Shown here: one piece after another, positions 9,412-19,464 of the stretch
Layout: each line of letters begins with the position of its first letter
Numbering within the stretch: the first letter of the stretch is position 1
Origin: JALZUV01 sp963837025
GTDB lineage: Bacteria > Pseudomonadota > Alphaproteobacteria > Rickettsiales > JALZUV01
Assembly (NCBI GenBank): GCA_963837025.1
Contig: CAWILT010000001.1
Location: 558,001-622,000, forward strand
Length of the DNA: 64,000 bases
Direction of reading: 5' to 3'
Made by a program: the position numbers and the translations under genes
Notes under the pieces: generated by a model
Told to the model about the DNA's origin: nothing
Databases searched by the model: none
What the model saw: only the letters and a program-made list of their open reading frames with translations

Positions 9412-10542
9412 TTAGACTCTTTCTTGTTTTTCAGAAATACCAGCTTGCGCCCACAAATAAATACTATCTGCAATTTCAGGTTGGGTTTCACGATAGCTAC
9501 TCATATCCACTTGGTAGCTAGATGCCGCTTGGCGTAGCGCTGGAAAATCGCCAATATGATACAATGATTCGATATACCACATTTTTATATTATCGGTACC
9601 AAACCCTTCATCCAAACAACGTTTAAACCATTTAGCGGCATCTTGATTACGATCCATGCGCAATAATAATCGTCCAATTTTAGGGCGCACAGAAGCATCG
9701 TCGCTGCGTAGATTTAAATATTCTAAAAATAAATTATAGGCTTTTTCACGATTAACCATCTCGCGGCCTTCATCCAACAAACCTGTAAAAGCATAATCAT
9801 CATAATGGCTCGCAAGGGCTTTCACAATTACTGGATTAGTAGGCTGCTCACGATATAATTTTTCAATTTGCAGCAAACGTGTATGGAAACGGTTTTCAAT
9901 CCGAGCAATGGAGGTTGCTGCCTGCACACGAATGGCACTGCTATCATCCGCTAAACCCCGCTTGAAGGCAGGTGCAAATACAGGATGAAATGATGCCGTC
10001 ATCTTACTGAGTGCTTCACGTTTTTGCTGTTCGTTGCCAACCTGTAAAACATCAATAAATGACATAACAGTATAGCTTAATGGTTGTTCATCTTCACCTA
10101 GCTCAATACGTTCTGCCACTAATTCTGAATGACTCGCACTACGATGCGGAAATATAGAATCATACCATTCTTCAAAACTGGTACGATAACGAAGATGAAA
10201 AATGCCTAAAGCTAACGATAATAATGTGCCAACAGCGCCTACAACACCGAGCACAGCGGTTGTCACAAATGCTAAGCGCGCAAAACGTGTGTCAAAGCCG
10301 CTAGCAGCCAACACATTTACCAATATTCCAGCAATCGCTACTAACACCACATGAATGATAAGATTTAGAATAGGCGATGTGCCCACCCAGAATAAGAGAT
10401 AAATATTTAAAGCATGACCTAATGCTAATAATAAGCTGAAAATAAAAGATAAAGGCGCACCCGTAATCGGTTGGTATTGAGTTTCATGAACATCAGCATC
10501 TCGCAAATAATCATCTACCGTGGGTTGGGTCGTATAACGCAT
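9412..10542 (-). CDS. pelE: PelE, TPR membrane component of Pel machinery
   Basis: A 376-residue protein with two or three hydrophobic segments between about residues 28 and 115, followed by a cytoplasmic helical-repeat region (segments such as EREALSKM, KALASHYDDYAF and GRLLLRMDRNQDAAKWFKRCLDEG are TPR-like). This is the PelE architecture: inner-membrane anchor plus TPR scaffold that links PelD with the PelF synthase. Position between pelD and pelF is canonical. It is somewhat longer than Pseudomonas PelE. Identification relies on architecture and synteny more than on long identical motifs. Confidence 0.85.
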   Translation of the reverse strand: MRYTTQPTVDDYLRDADVHETQYQPITGAPLSFIFSLLLALGHALNIYLLFWVGTSPILNLIIHVVLVAIAGILVNVLAASGFDTRFARLAFVTTAVLGVVGAVGTLLSLALGIFHLRYRTSFEEWYDSIFPHRSASHSELVAERIELGEDEQPLSYTVMSFIDVLQVGNEQQKREALSKMTASFHPVFAPAFKRGLADDSSAIRVQAATSIARIENRFHTRLLQIEKLYREQPTNPVIVKALASHYDDYAFTGLLDEGREMVNREKAYNLFLEYLNLRSDDASVRPKIGRLLLRMDRNQDAAKWFKRCLDEGFGTDNIKMWYIESLYHIGDFPALRQAASSYQVDMSSYRETQPEIADSIYLWAQAGISEKQERV

Positions 10543-10558
10543 GATTGTTTAACCTTAC

Positions 10559-11914
10559 TTATGCTTCGTGAATCGTGTGCGTGGTAAGTGAGAAATCAGC
10601 GGGGATAGACTTCGGCAATTTCTTTGCAATGGATTGTTCTAATTTACTCAAAACAATCTTAGCACCACTGCGATTGGTTGCAGGCAAAACAATAGAATAT
10701 TCTTCACCATTTTTCTGATAATCAAATGCCATATCAATGGAGCGCAAGGCTTCCTTTACCGCTTCAGCTATAATGCGCGCTGTTTTAGTGCGTTGATCAC
10801 TCGATAAGCGATCCGCATTGGTTAATTGAATCAAAATCATATTCACTGAAAAACCAACGCGTTTGCCCAATGCACTGATAAAATCCGTATATTGTTTATA
10901 ATAGCCTTGGCTCATAAGGTTATTATCAGGATTAAAAATGCTGCCTTCTTTTGCATCTTGATAACGATTGGCATTAACCAGCGACATCCCCACCCATTCA
11001 CAAATTGCATGGAAAGTTTCAATCGTACTTAAGTTTAAATCCAAGAAACCAATTTCTTCAATTTTCAACATACCACTTATTTCGCCGGATTCTTTATCAA
11101 TAATCGGGCCGGCTAACACACCTTGACCGGATAGAATCGCTTGATGATCAGCATTCGCCACACATAAAGTTTGTTGGTTAGCGATGACGGATTGGTAAAG
11201 CGCATCTTGTGCAGTATACACTTCTTTATAACTATCATTTGATGACCAACCATAGGTAATTGACGGCACCAATCCTTCTTTTGTAAGGTTATAAACTGAG
11301 AATTTCTCAGGTTGCATAGTGGAGCGGATCAATTCTTGAACCCCTTGCAATACTGCAGTTGGATTATTCTTTTCAATCGACTTGGCTGCGCGAAATGTAC
11401 TAACCGCACCCCGCAATTGACCCGAAATTTTAAGCTCCAATTTTTCCTTCAGGGTTTTAACGCTGCTGTATGATTCGGCAATAATGCGATTATCTTCATA
11501 CGCATTATGTAATTCTTTTTGTAAATATTCGCGTTCGCGTACATGCCGGCCACGAATGGCACCTACTAAAACAGCGGAGACTAACCATAGAAGAGGAAGA
11601 TGGAAGACTTGAAACAAATAATCATACATATCCTGATTCAAGACTTGAGTAGGAAGATTTCCTAATAACAAAAAGATGGATGAAACCACTGCCGCAATAA
11701 TCGCTTCCGATGTGCCATATTGTACGGCAATGACAATTACTAAAACCCATAAAGGATGTGGTGATACGTCAACAAAGCGATCCCCACCGCCGAAAAAGAT
11801 ATCGAACACTAAAAAGATTAGCGTAAATACCGCTATCTCAAGTAAAGCCGAAGCCCTTAAGCCTAGAAAATACGTATGATCTTCTTTAGGTGCGTAAATT
11901 GCAGCAGTTGTCAT
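10559..11914 (-). CDS. pelD: PelD, c-di-GMP receptor of Pel synthesis
   Basis: Inner-membrane c-di-GMP receptor that activates Pel polymerisation. Four hydrophobic segments occupy roughly residues 18-120, then a coiled stretch (EREYLQKELHNAYED), a GAF domain of about residues 165-320 and a degenerate GGDEF domain at the C-terminus. The motif R391-S-I-D394 lies five to eight residues before NGEEY, which sits where a catalytic GGEEF would be; RxxD there is the inhibitory-site c-di-GMP binding motif. So ligand binding looks preserved while cyclase activity looks lost. It begins 4 bases after pelB ends, leaving no room for pelC. Confidence 0.92.
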   Translation of the reverse strand: MTTAAIYAPKEDHTYFLGLRASALLEIAVFTLIFLVFDIFFGGGDRFVDVSPHPLWVLVIVIAVQYGTSEAIIAAVVSSIFLLLGNLPTQVLNQDMYDYLFQVFHLPLLWLVSAVLVGAIRGRHVREREYLQKELHNAYEDNRIIAESYSSVKTLKEKLELKISGQLRGAVSTFRAAKSIEKNNPTAVLQGVQELIRSTMQPEKFSVYNLTKEGLVPSITYGWSSNDSYKEVYTAQDALYQSVIANQQTLCVANADHQAILSGQGVLAGPIIDKESGEISGMLKIEEIGFLDLNLSTIETFHAICEWVGMSLVNANRYQDAKEGSIFNPDNNLMSQGYYKQYTDFISALGKRVGFSVNMILIQLTNADRLSSDQRTKTARIIAEAVKEALRSIDMAFDYQKNGEEYSIVLPATNRSGAKIVLSKLEQSIAKKLPKSIPADFSLTTHTIHEA

Positions 11915-11918
11915 TATA

Positions 11919-14900
11919 TTAGAACCTCCATTTTAGATGACCACCCAACCGGGCTGTATCACCTTCGCTATCTGATGTGCGGGCGCCATAGCTACCGCGT
12001 AATTGTGCTTCCAGTTGATCTTCAAACATCTGGTGCGTTAATTGTCCTGCAATAAGTGGTCCTCCACTACTCATACGGTCAACACTATAGCCAGCTTGTA
12101 TTAAGCCGTCTGTCTGAGGCGTAAATTGCTCTGCGGCAATTAATGATAATGTGTGAACTTCTCTGCTTTCAAGCAATGGATTATACGCATTCGCATTATT
12201 ATCAATTCTCGTCACATCCTTAGTGCGATACTCTGCATCGAGCGAATAGTTTGCCGCTAAATAAGGAGAGTTTTGCAACAACACGCGAGTCGCGCTGAAT
12301 TGCCCACTAACCGATTGCGCAATATCATCATCATCTTTTAAATTGTAACGATTATAGGCTAAGCCCCCGTTAAATGACCATAAACTGTTATAAACATAGG
12401 CATGGTTGACACCAATACGGTCGCGCGTCGCATCATCTAAAATACCTTCTACAAAATCCCAGTTTGGTTTTTGATATTCAGCGTATACGCGCGTTACACC
12501 TAATGGATTCAGCCACTGATAATAGGCGCCAGCACCCATGTTATCATTATTGCCATAAAGCGAACCCTGAATGCGCTGACCATCAAGATTTTCATGAGCA
12601 ACAAAGATTTCGCCACGCTGAACATTTTCATCAAAATTACCAATGCGGCCATCAATACGCCTAACATTTTCAGCATCAACCGCTGCAGTTTGGGCTACTA
12701 CGCCAACTTCAAGCTCTTCATCGATCAATACCAACCCAGATAATGTCCATATATTGATATCGCTATCTCCAATCGCAATCCAATCATAGTCCACTTTGAC
12801 ATAATCTTGTGCATCTTGGCGAATATTTATATCGCGTTGCAATGCAATGATATCTTCGTTCATCGGCATGATTTGGTTTGCGCGATCAAGCAGCTTCTTC
12901 GCATATTTCCATCGGCCTGTAAAATTTAGGGCATTAGCGGTATACCCGAGTAACGTCGCATTCTGCGGATTTTTCTCTGATAATTCAACCAATTGATTCG
13001 CCACATCATAATGGTCACCTGTTTCCAAGCCAATACGAGCATCAAGCATTTGATAACGCACATCCAAATCATTCGCAAATTCTGCTTCGGCAGCATTTGA
13101 TGATTTACGAGCGCTAATTTGATAACCGCCAGACAACGGTTGTAATTCTAGCTGAATATCATTTTCTGCAACGATTAAAATTTCATTATAGCCCTGCCCT
13201 ACATAGCTCAACCAAGGATATTGCGCTTTTGTGGCATTTATCAGCGGGAAATTTTTGGGTACTTCTTTATCAAAGGTCAAAACCGCCTCATTACCCTTCA
13301 CATCAACAGTGTATTTTGCAACATTTGCTAAAGGTAAGGTCAAATTCGTGCCGCTATAATTGGCAGCGCTTTGTGCAGCAGGCACTTGTTTGATAAGATC
13401 ACGCGCTTTGTCATAATCTTTAATTTCAATCATAGAACTAATGTAATCGGCAATAAGTAGACGATTTTCTGGGAATTGTTGACGACCCGCTTCAAAAGAT
13501 TCACGACCCTCTTGCACTTTGCCATAGCCAATTAAGCTTTGCGCTGTTTTTGAAATAGAATCTATATCTGCTTGAGTAAGAACATTGACCGCCTCAAGCG
13601 ATTTAGCGTAAAACATGTTCGCCGATTCACTATCGCCATCACGTTTAAATGTTTCCGCTAGATAATAATACACTTCGTAATCTTCAACATGATAACCAGG
13701 ATTTTTGCTGCGATATTCAATGTAAGGCAATAGATTCGCCCGCGTTTCCGAATAATCAGCCTGCGCAAAGGCGAGTAAACCACCAACACGCATTGCCTCA
13801 GGATCATTAGGAGATGTTTGCAAAATTTTAGCATACGCACGCTGCGCGTAATTTGGCATGTTATAGGCACGCGCAGCGCGTGCAAAAATACGCAATGATT
13901 CAGTTGTTACATCAGAACGACCTAGTAATTCGTCGCCATAAGCCTGTAATTGTTCTGTGCTATTTAACACATTAAAATAGCGATCTTGAATATTCTGGTT
14001 ATTCACAAGTGATGGATGCTGATTGACTAGCGCTAACAAATCGTCGCTTGCTGCGTAATTGGAAATCATGGTAGCCCATTTAGCTTTTTCTTCATCTGAT
14101 GATGCAGCTTCGTAACGTCCGCCTAACCAATCTAATTTATCAGCGGATGGCCGCGGCCCCCATAAATATAATAACTGCTGAACGTCGGCACTATCGGGTT
14201 GAGCATTATCGGCCATCATAGCAAATAAACTTTCCGCTTCCGTTTTATAACCGGTTTCCAATAGCTGGAAAGCGATGGCACGACGCATAGCACCAGAAGT
14301 TTTTGGGTTAGTCGCAATATTCATGCGGAAATCGCGCGCTTGTGCATGGCGGCCCATTTTATCTAAATTGCTAGCATAAACATCAATCCACTGACCACCA
14401 TTATTACGTGCAAATTCTTCGATAAAAGGCAACACTACATCGGGGCGCCCAGCATCTAATAATGCATAAACAAGCGCCTCTTTTTGCTTTTGGGTAACGT
14501 CTGAACGCTGCATTTCTTTACTCGCAAAGGCAATCAATTCATTAGAATATTGATTATTTTTCTTCGCAAGCTTGGTGAGCACATATAAATAATCTTCGCG
14601 ATCACTTTTAGAAAGCGTAGACTTATCTCTAAAATACGGAAGCACTGCCTCATAACGTTTATTTGTAACATAAGCGTTAATCAAAAATCCTAGATTTTCT
14701 TCCGATTCATAATTTTTTGCCAGAACATCCACCGCATCGAGAGAAATATCAGCTTGGCGATAGTTTTGCGCTGTAAAATATAAATTACGCAACGCTTCTT
14801 CCGAAGCGGTTGGGTTGTTGGCCAACCATGATTTAACGGCATCGCTATTGCCCTGTGCCGCCACAATACGGACATATAAAGTTGATACCGCAACATTATC

Positions 14901-16274
14901 AGGCATTTGCGCGTAAAGTGGATCGATAAAGCTAGTCGCTTTAGCAATATTACCCACTTCAAGGTTTAGCTCAGCAAGGCGTAACGTTTCATCTTGCGTT
15001 AATGTAGTTTCGTCAAGACCATCTAAAAAACTGGGTATGCAGCTCATGTTTTTGCTTAATAAACAAATATTAGCCATTTGAATCCGCTGTGCATTATTTA
15101 ATGCGGATTTTTCAACGGCATCAACACGTTGCTTCCAATCAGATTTGCTTGTAGCAACCGCTAATGCTGCCTGTAAATTTGAATTTTGAGAGGCAGTATT
15201 TTCATCAATTTTACGCGCTAAAATTGGCATTAACCCAGAATCAGGGCGTGCGAGAGATAACTCTAATAATGAAATAGCTTCATTTTCTTGCAGAATGGTA
15301 AAATCCAAAGATTCCAAACGTTCTTGCGCAGCATCATATTCATTATTGATTGCCAATAGGTAAATATACTCGCGTTGCAAACTGATAGGCAATGTTATTT
15401 GCTTATCTAATTCGGCAATCATTTCATATGCTTCAGGGGTTTTTTGTTGAGCGAGTAAAATATTTACCTTCTCAAGCGCAAGATCGCTATTGCTTGGAAT
15501 GAGCTCTTCATAGCGATCCAAAAATGCCATCGCCGTTTCAGGATTACCTCGGTAGTGCAAGATATTTACCAAACGCGCTAACTGCTTCGTATTGGGCGTT
15601 TGCATGGATGCTGCATATTTTACAGCAGTTTCATTTGCGCCCTCTAAATTATCTTGCTCAAGCTGTAAACTCATCAATACTTCAACATCATCAAAAACAA
15701 ATTGTGTAGGATGAACCGTCCATAATTCTTGATAGGTAATAACCGCTTCATCAATTTTTTTATCGTTAGCTTGTATACGCGCTAGATTTCTAAAATGGCT
15801 CGGCAAACGCTGCCCATCGGCGCCTACTAGGGCTTTAAGTGCAGGTTCCTGCTTATCATATTGTTGAGAAGCGGCATACATTTCGTTCATTGTGAGGAGT
15901 GAATCGCCACTTTCTTGAATGCGGTTAATTTCAGCTAAATTGGCCAAATAATCATCTGGACGTTGAGCAAACTGATAGAGCTTACCTAGTTCGGCGCGCG
16001 CTGCTAAATTGTCAGGGTTTTCCTCAACAAAACGCTGCATAACATCAATCGCTTTATCAACATCACCCGATTGCAAATGCAGATTTGTTAGTGCACTGGC
16101 AACTTCAATGGTTAATACACCCTCAGCGAGTGATTTTTCATAAGTTTCACGTGCTTTATCAAATTCTTTATCACGAAATTGCATCGTAGCTATCTCGCGC
16201 GCGCCGGGAATCATAAATAGACTCAGGCCAATAGCAAAGACAAATAATAACGCGATTACTAAATATTTTTTCAT
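11919..16274 (-). CDS. pelB: PelB, TPR and outer-membrane barrel exporter for Pel
   Basis: A 1451-residue envelope protein with an N-terminal signal/anchor segment (MKKYLVIALLFVFAIGL), a very long periplasmic TPR superhelix and a C-terminal region of about 260 residues with alternating beta strands ending in LKWRF; a terminal aromatic residue is typical of outer-membrane barrels. This is the PelB layout, in which the TPR part guides the polymer and contacts PelA and the barrel exports it. It is clearly longer than the roughly 1190-residue Pseudomonas protein. The 5' end overlaps the deacetylase gene by 4 bases. No pelC follows; whether extra PelB length compensates is speculation. Confidence 0.9.
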   Translation of the reverse strand: MKKYLVIALLFVFAIGLSLFMIPGAREIATMQFRDKEFDKARETYEKSLAEGVLTIEVASALTNLHLQSGDVDKAIDVMQRFVEENPDNLAARAELGKLYQFAQRPDDYLANLAEINRIQESGDSLLTMNEMYAASQQYDKQEPALKALVGADGQRLPSHFRNLARIQANDKKIDEAVITYQELWTVHPTQFVFDDVEVLMSLQLEQDNLEGANETAVKYAASMQTPNTKQLARLVNILHYRGNPETAMAFLDRYEELIPSNSDLALEKVNILLAQQKTPEAYEMIAELDKQITLPISLQREYIYLLAINNEYDAAQERLESLDFTILQENEAISLLELSLARPDSGLMPILARKIDENTASQNSNLQAALAVATSKSDWKQRVDAVEKSALNNAQRIQMANICLLSKNMSCIPSFLDGLDETTLTQDETLRLAELNLEVGNIAKATSFIDPLYAQMPDNVAVSTLYVRIVAAQGNSDAVKSWLANNPTASEEALRNLYFTAQNYRQADISLDAVDVLAKNYESEENLGFLINAYVTNKRYEAVLPYFRDKSTLSKSDREDYLYVLTKLAKKNNQYSNELIAFASKEMQRSDVTQKQKEALVYALLDAGRPDVVLPFIEEFARNNGGQWIDVYASNLDKMGRHAQARDFRMNIATNPKTSGAMRRAIAFQLLETGYKTEAESLFAMMADNAQPDSADVQQLLYLWGPRPSADKLDWLGGRYEAASSDEEKAKWATMISNYAASDDLLALVNQHPSLVNNQNIQDRYFNVLNSTEQLQAYGDELLGRSDVTTESLRIFARAARAYNMPNYAQRAYAKILQTSPNDPEAMRVGGLLAFAQADYSETRANLLPYIEYRSKNPGYHVEDYEVYYYLAETFKRDGDSESANMFYAKSLEAVNVLTQADIDSISKTAQSLIGYGKVQEGRESFEAGRQQFPENRLLIADYISSMIEIKDYDKARDLIKQVPAAQSAANYSGTNLTLPLANVAKYTVDVKGNEAVLTFDKEVPKNFPLINATKAQYPWLSYVGQGYNEILIVAENDIQLELQPLSGGYQISARKSSNAAEAEFANDLDVRYQMLDARIGLETGDHYDVANQLVELSEKNPQNATLLGYTANALNFTGRWKYAKKLLDRANQIMPMNEDIIALQRDINIRQDAQDYVKVDYDWIAIGDSDINIWTLSGLVLIDEELEVGVVAQTAAVDAENVRRIDGRIGNFDENVQRGEIFVAHENLDGQRIQGSLYGNNDNMGAGAYYQWLNPLGVTRVYAEYQKPNWDFVEGILDDATRDRIGVNHAYVYNSLWSFNGGLAYNRYNLKDDDDIAQSVSGQFSATRVLLQNSPYLAANYSLDAEYRTKDVTRIDNNANAYNPLLESREVHTLSLIAAEQFTPQTDGLIQAGYSVDRMSSGGPLIAGQLTHQMFEDQLEAQLRGSYGARTSDSEGDTARLGGHLKWRF

Positions 16275-18613
16275 TTCTTATCCACTGTTATGAAAACGCC
16301 AACAGGTGTTTTGCGGCTCACTATGGCTAATTTAAGCCTATTGTAAACATCAACCTTGCCTAAGCGTTCCTCATAGAGTTTTTCACCATCATATAATTTA
16401 ATTTTTACGTTTGAAGCATCGGGCATTTGAATAGAAATATTCGCACCGCCGTAACCTGTGGTCGTAAATATTAATGATTCTTTACCAAATTGCAAGCCCC
16501 TTATTTTCCAATTACTTTCTATGATGTAGGGGCGGCTCGTATGGTTAACAAATTCAAGTTTTTCTACTTCTTTTAACCTAATTTCAGGCTCATTCACGGA
16601 ATCATCCAACGCAATATACAAGCTACCTTGATAATAGTTTTGTCCAATAACCCCTTTTGATTGTTCAAAATCAACTGATTTTAGAGTTGCGTCATCAATA
16701 CGAATTGTTTGTAATGTTCCTCGGTTCAATACGCGCCATGCATCATTACCTAACTTTATAAATTGGACAGTAAAAAAACTATCGGCGATACTTGCATATT
16801 CACTCGCAAAAATAGGATGTAATTTTTGTTTCCGAGCAAACTCCAAATTTTCTTTTACGGCTGTAAGGGCTGCCTCTTTTTCACCTGAATAGGTGTGAAA
16901 ATAAAGATTATAGGGAGCAACCCGAATAGGGTTTTCAGTATTATTAACCGTTGTTTGTAAATATTTAAATCCAAAAAATCTGTCAGTCCACAAATTAGTA
17001 TAGGTATTTTCGTTACTATTTGACGAGTAAATCTGACGCTCTTTCCCAATCGGCGCTGATATTGGAGAGACCGTTGCGTAAGAGGGATATTCCGTATCAA
17101 ACCGTGAATCCCCACCATTTATATTCGTAAGACCCGCCTGTCTGGTTTTGCGAATAGCGGCTTCAAACGGCGTGGTATTACCTGACCACTGCATAATTTT
17201 AACTTTTTTACCGCTACTGATTTGTTCAATATAATCAACAGAGCCTTGAATTTCTTGATTTAAATTAAATGGATCACATGCATAACTTCGCGGAGTTCGA
17301 TAGAGCTCCATAATATCAGCAGCATCCGAGCTTGGATCGCGAATCCCGCGCATAGCAATAGAAGGATTGTTCTGAACTACTTTGTCATAATCATCACGTG
17401 TTTCAACAGATGATTGTTGTTTTGAAAGCAGCAAATCAGATAAGAAGAATCGCTGGTTAGGCTTTTTTGGATAAAGGTCTTGATAAGCCAGCTCTTTTTG
17501 CGCGTCGCCATCTGCAAAATACCCCCAGTATAGAGGATGACTATAGGTATGACTGCCCGCTTCGATATTATCTAAAGCATAAATTGCTCTTGCAGTGGGG
17601 ATAGAATCAGGCACACCATAACAATCAGGCCGTAATTCATCCACAATAACCCCTACTGTAAAGGGAAAGTCGGCATAGGTTTTGAACACTTCCTCATAAA
17701 GAACTTTGGATGATAATACGCGTTTATCTTTATATTTTGAAACTTCTGATAAATTGTTCCAGCCATCTCCATCAAGATGGCTATAGAAAATACGGCGACC
17801 TAACAAAGTGGTGGGATCAGGTTTTGGCAAATAACTATCTTTAAAAACTAATTTAAGAAATTTAAACGGGTTAATAAACCACTGGCTTAACACCAATTCA
17901 TCTTCCTCATCATAAAGTTGAAAAACCCCATAACCTTCAGCAACATATCCCCCATTTTCATTGGTAATAATTAAATCAGAATAGGGTTCTTCATAATCAG
18001 GGGCTTTAAGCTGCAAATGTGATATAGCATTACTATTGGCCAAAACCGATGAACTATAGGGTTGAATTTCACCTTCAAATCGCCTTTCAAAATTGGTCAG
18101 TGCCGGAGTTGATTGGGTTATGGTCACATTATGAACCACATTAACCCATGCATCCCGATCATGAACTCCAATACGATGCATCAAACGATTTATTTCTTTA
18201 ATATTATCATCAGTCTGTCGAAATTTCTCCGATTCGCCAAGCCCACCCATCACCAACAATTTTTTGCCTTTATCTAACGCGCCATGCAACCAACTTAATA
18301 GAAACTTGGGGTCTTCAATAATCGTATTCGACAAAAACCATACGAGCACTCCCTGCACGTCTTCGCCAATTTCTGGCAAAGGCTTTTGGATGTCATGATA
18401 ATCAACGATAAACCCCAAATGGTTCAATGGCATTTCAAGAAATCGGTGGATTCTTGTAAATCGTGGATCACCCGAATATTTGCTATCATAGATAGCTATA
18501 ATTTTGCGTGGCAAAACACTAGCGGTATCGGATGACTCAGTTGCAAAGCTCTGATTCGCAAAAACTCCCAGACATACCACCATCAGTAAAGTTAATATGA
18601 AGAGCGACCTCAT
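16271..18613 (-). CDS. pelA: PelA deacetylase part (separate gene)
   Basis: A 780-residue exported protein corresponding to the middle and C-terminal parts of PelA. It has its own signal peptide (cleavage near FATES, residue ~25), a Rossmann-like region at about 36-150 (IIAIYDS, GVLVWFLSNT, KLLVMGGLGE), and a NodB-like deacetylase region with Asp281-x-Asp283 in SHLDGDGW and the metal pair His355/His359 in SHTYSHP. In Pseudomonas one PelA has hydrolase and deacetylase; here the hydrolase is the preceding gene, overlapping by ATGA. The separate signal peptide argues for a genuine split, not a frameshift. Expected role: partial deacetylation of Pel in the periplasm. Confidence 0.85.
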   Translation of the reverse strand: MRSLFILTLLMVVCLGVFANQSFATESSDTASVLPRKIIAIYDSKYSGDPRFTRIHRFLEMPLNHLGFIVDYHDIQKPLPEIGEDVQGVLVWFLSNTIIEDPKFLLSWLHGALDKGKKLLVMGGLGESEKFRQTDDNIKEINRLMHRIGVHDRDAWVNVVHNVTITQSTPALTNFERRFEGEIQPYSSSVLANSNAISHLQLKAPDYEEPYSDLIITNENGGYVAEGYGVFQLYDEEDELVLSQWFINPFKFLKLVFKDSYLPKPDPTTLLGRRIFYSHLDGDGWNNLSEVSKYKDKRVLSSKVLYEEVFKTYADFPFTVGVIVDELRPDCYGVPDSIPTARAIYALDNIEAGSHTYSHPLYWGYFADGDAQKELAYQDLYPKKPNQRFFLSDLLLSKQQSSVETRDDYDKVVQNNPSIAMRGIRDPSSDAADIMELYRTPRSYACDPFNLNQEIQGSVDYIEQISSGKKVKIMQWSGNTTPFEAAIRKTRQAGLTNINGGDSRFDTEYPSYATVSPISAPIGKERQIYSSNSNENTYTNLWTDRFFGFKYLQTTVNNTENPIRVAPYNLYFHTYSGEKEAALTAVKENLEFARKQKLHPIFASEYASIADSFFTVQFIKLGNDAWRVLNRGTLQTIRIDDATLKSVDFEQSKGVIGQNYYQGSLYIALDDSVNEPEIRLKEVEKLEFVNHTSRPYIIESNWKIRGLQFGKESLIFTTTGYGGANISIQMPDASNVKIKLYDGEKLYEERLGKVDVYNRLKLAIVSRKTPVGVFITVDKK

Positions 18614-19464
18614 CTATCTGGCTCATGATGATGTTGTTGAACATCAATCGTCGTAACATAGGGTATAAAACCCCGTTCACGCTGCATATTATAGATTTTC
18701 TTCACCCCTTCGGTGTCTTCCATATCCCAGTAATCGAGGCTATAAATTTTTAAATATTGCTGGCGTTTTTTAGCTTCGTTTAAAATAGATACCACTTCTT
18801 GCGTAGTTTCTTGGGGAAATAATTCCACTTTATTATCTTTGCCTTGAGTATTGGCGACGATGCTTTCCGCTAAACTATAATTGATGTAAGGTGCGATTTG
18901 AGGAAGCACCTGAAATCCTCTATTTACCATAAGTTTGATGCGCGGATAATGTTTGCGAATGGTTGCTACTAATGCGACCGCTGCTACATCCATGCCCGCA
19001 TATTTTTGCTTATCGGTTTCCCACAAATATAATGCGCTATCGAGAGTATCCAGCATTAAACCATTGAAATTTTTATGTAGAATTTCAGGTATTTTCACTT
19101 CAATCAGGTACTTTGTCCATAGCGGATTGCGGATATCAATAATACGATGCCCCGGCCAGTTTGGGTTTTCCCCTAACATAACGCCCATTTCTTCAATATC
19201 GGAATAATCATGTCGATATTGCTCTGCTTCCGCCACACTCAAATATCCCAGAATAACTTTACCACGATTTTGCAACGGTCTGAGCGGAGGCGATTTTTGA
19301 CTATCAAAAACTATCATATCATAGGGTAAAAACTGCTCTGCGGGCAATGAGTCACCATAATAAACCACCCATCGCTCATTTTTTTTAACACCAACGGCGT
19401 GGGCTGAAAAATAGAATGCTAATGAAAATACTATCGCTAATACGGGAATTATAAACTTTTCCAT
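18610..19464 (-). CDS. PelA-type glycoside hydrolase (GH114/GH166-like), separate gene
   Basis: Secreted 284-residue TIM-barrel hydrolase matching the N-terminal domain of PelA. A signal peptide ends at SAHA (residue 23). Catalytic candidates are Asp139 in NGLMLDTLDSA and Glu200 in SLAESIVAN, the positions of the acidic pair in PelA-type alpha-1,4-N-acetylgalactosaminidases. LGYLSVAEAE and DIRNPLW are further family marks. It would trim Pel polymer in the periplasm or release biofilm. It overlaps the epimerase gene by 16 bases upstream and the deacetylase gene by 4 bases downstream. Confidence 0.85.
   Translation of the reverse strand: MEKFIIPVLAIVFSLAFYFSAHAVGVKKNERWVVYYGDSLPAEQFLPYDMIVFDSQKSPPLRPLQNRGKVILGYLSVAEAEQYRHDYSDIEEMGVMLGENPNWPGHRIIDIRNPLWTKYLIEVKIPEILHKNFNGLMLDTLDSALYLWETDKQKYAGMDVAAVALVATIRKHYPRIKLMVNRGFQVLPQIAPYINYSLAESIVANTQGKDNKVELFPQETTQEVVSILNEAKKRQQYLKIYSLDYWDMEDTEGVKKIYNMQRERGFIPYVTTIDVQQHHHEPDR

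Noticed and set aside
18605..18618. Frameshift or pseudogene explanation for the split PelA
   Set aside because: The second part has its own ATG and signal peptide, and the stop/start overlap ATGA is a normal coupling signal.
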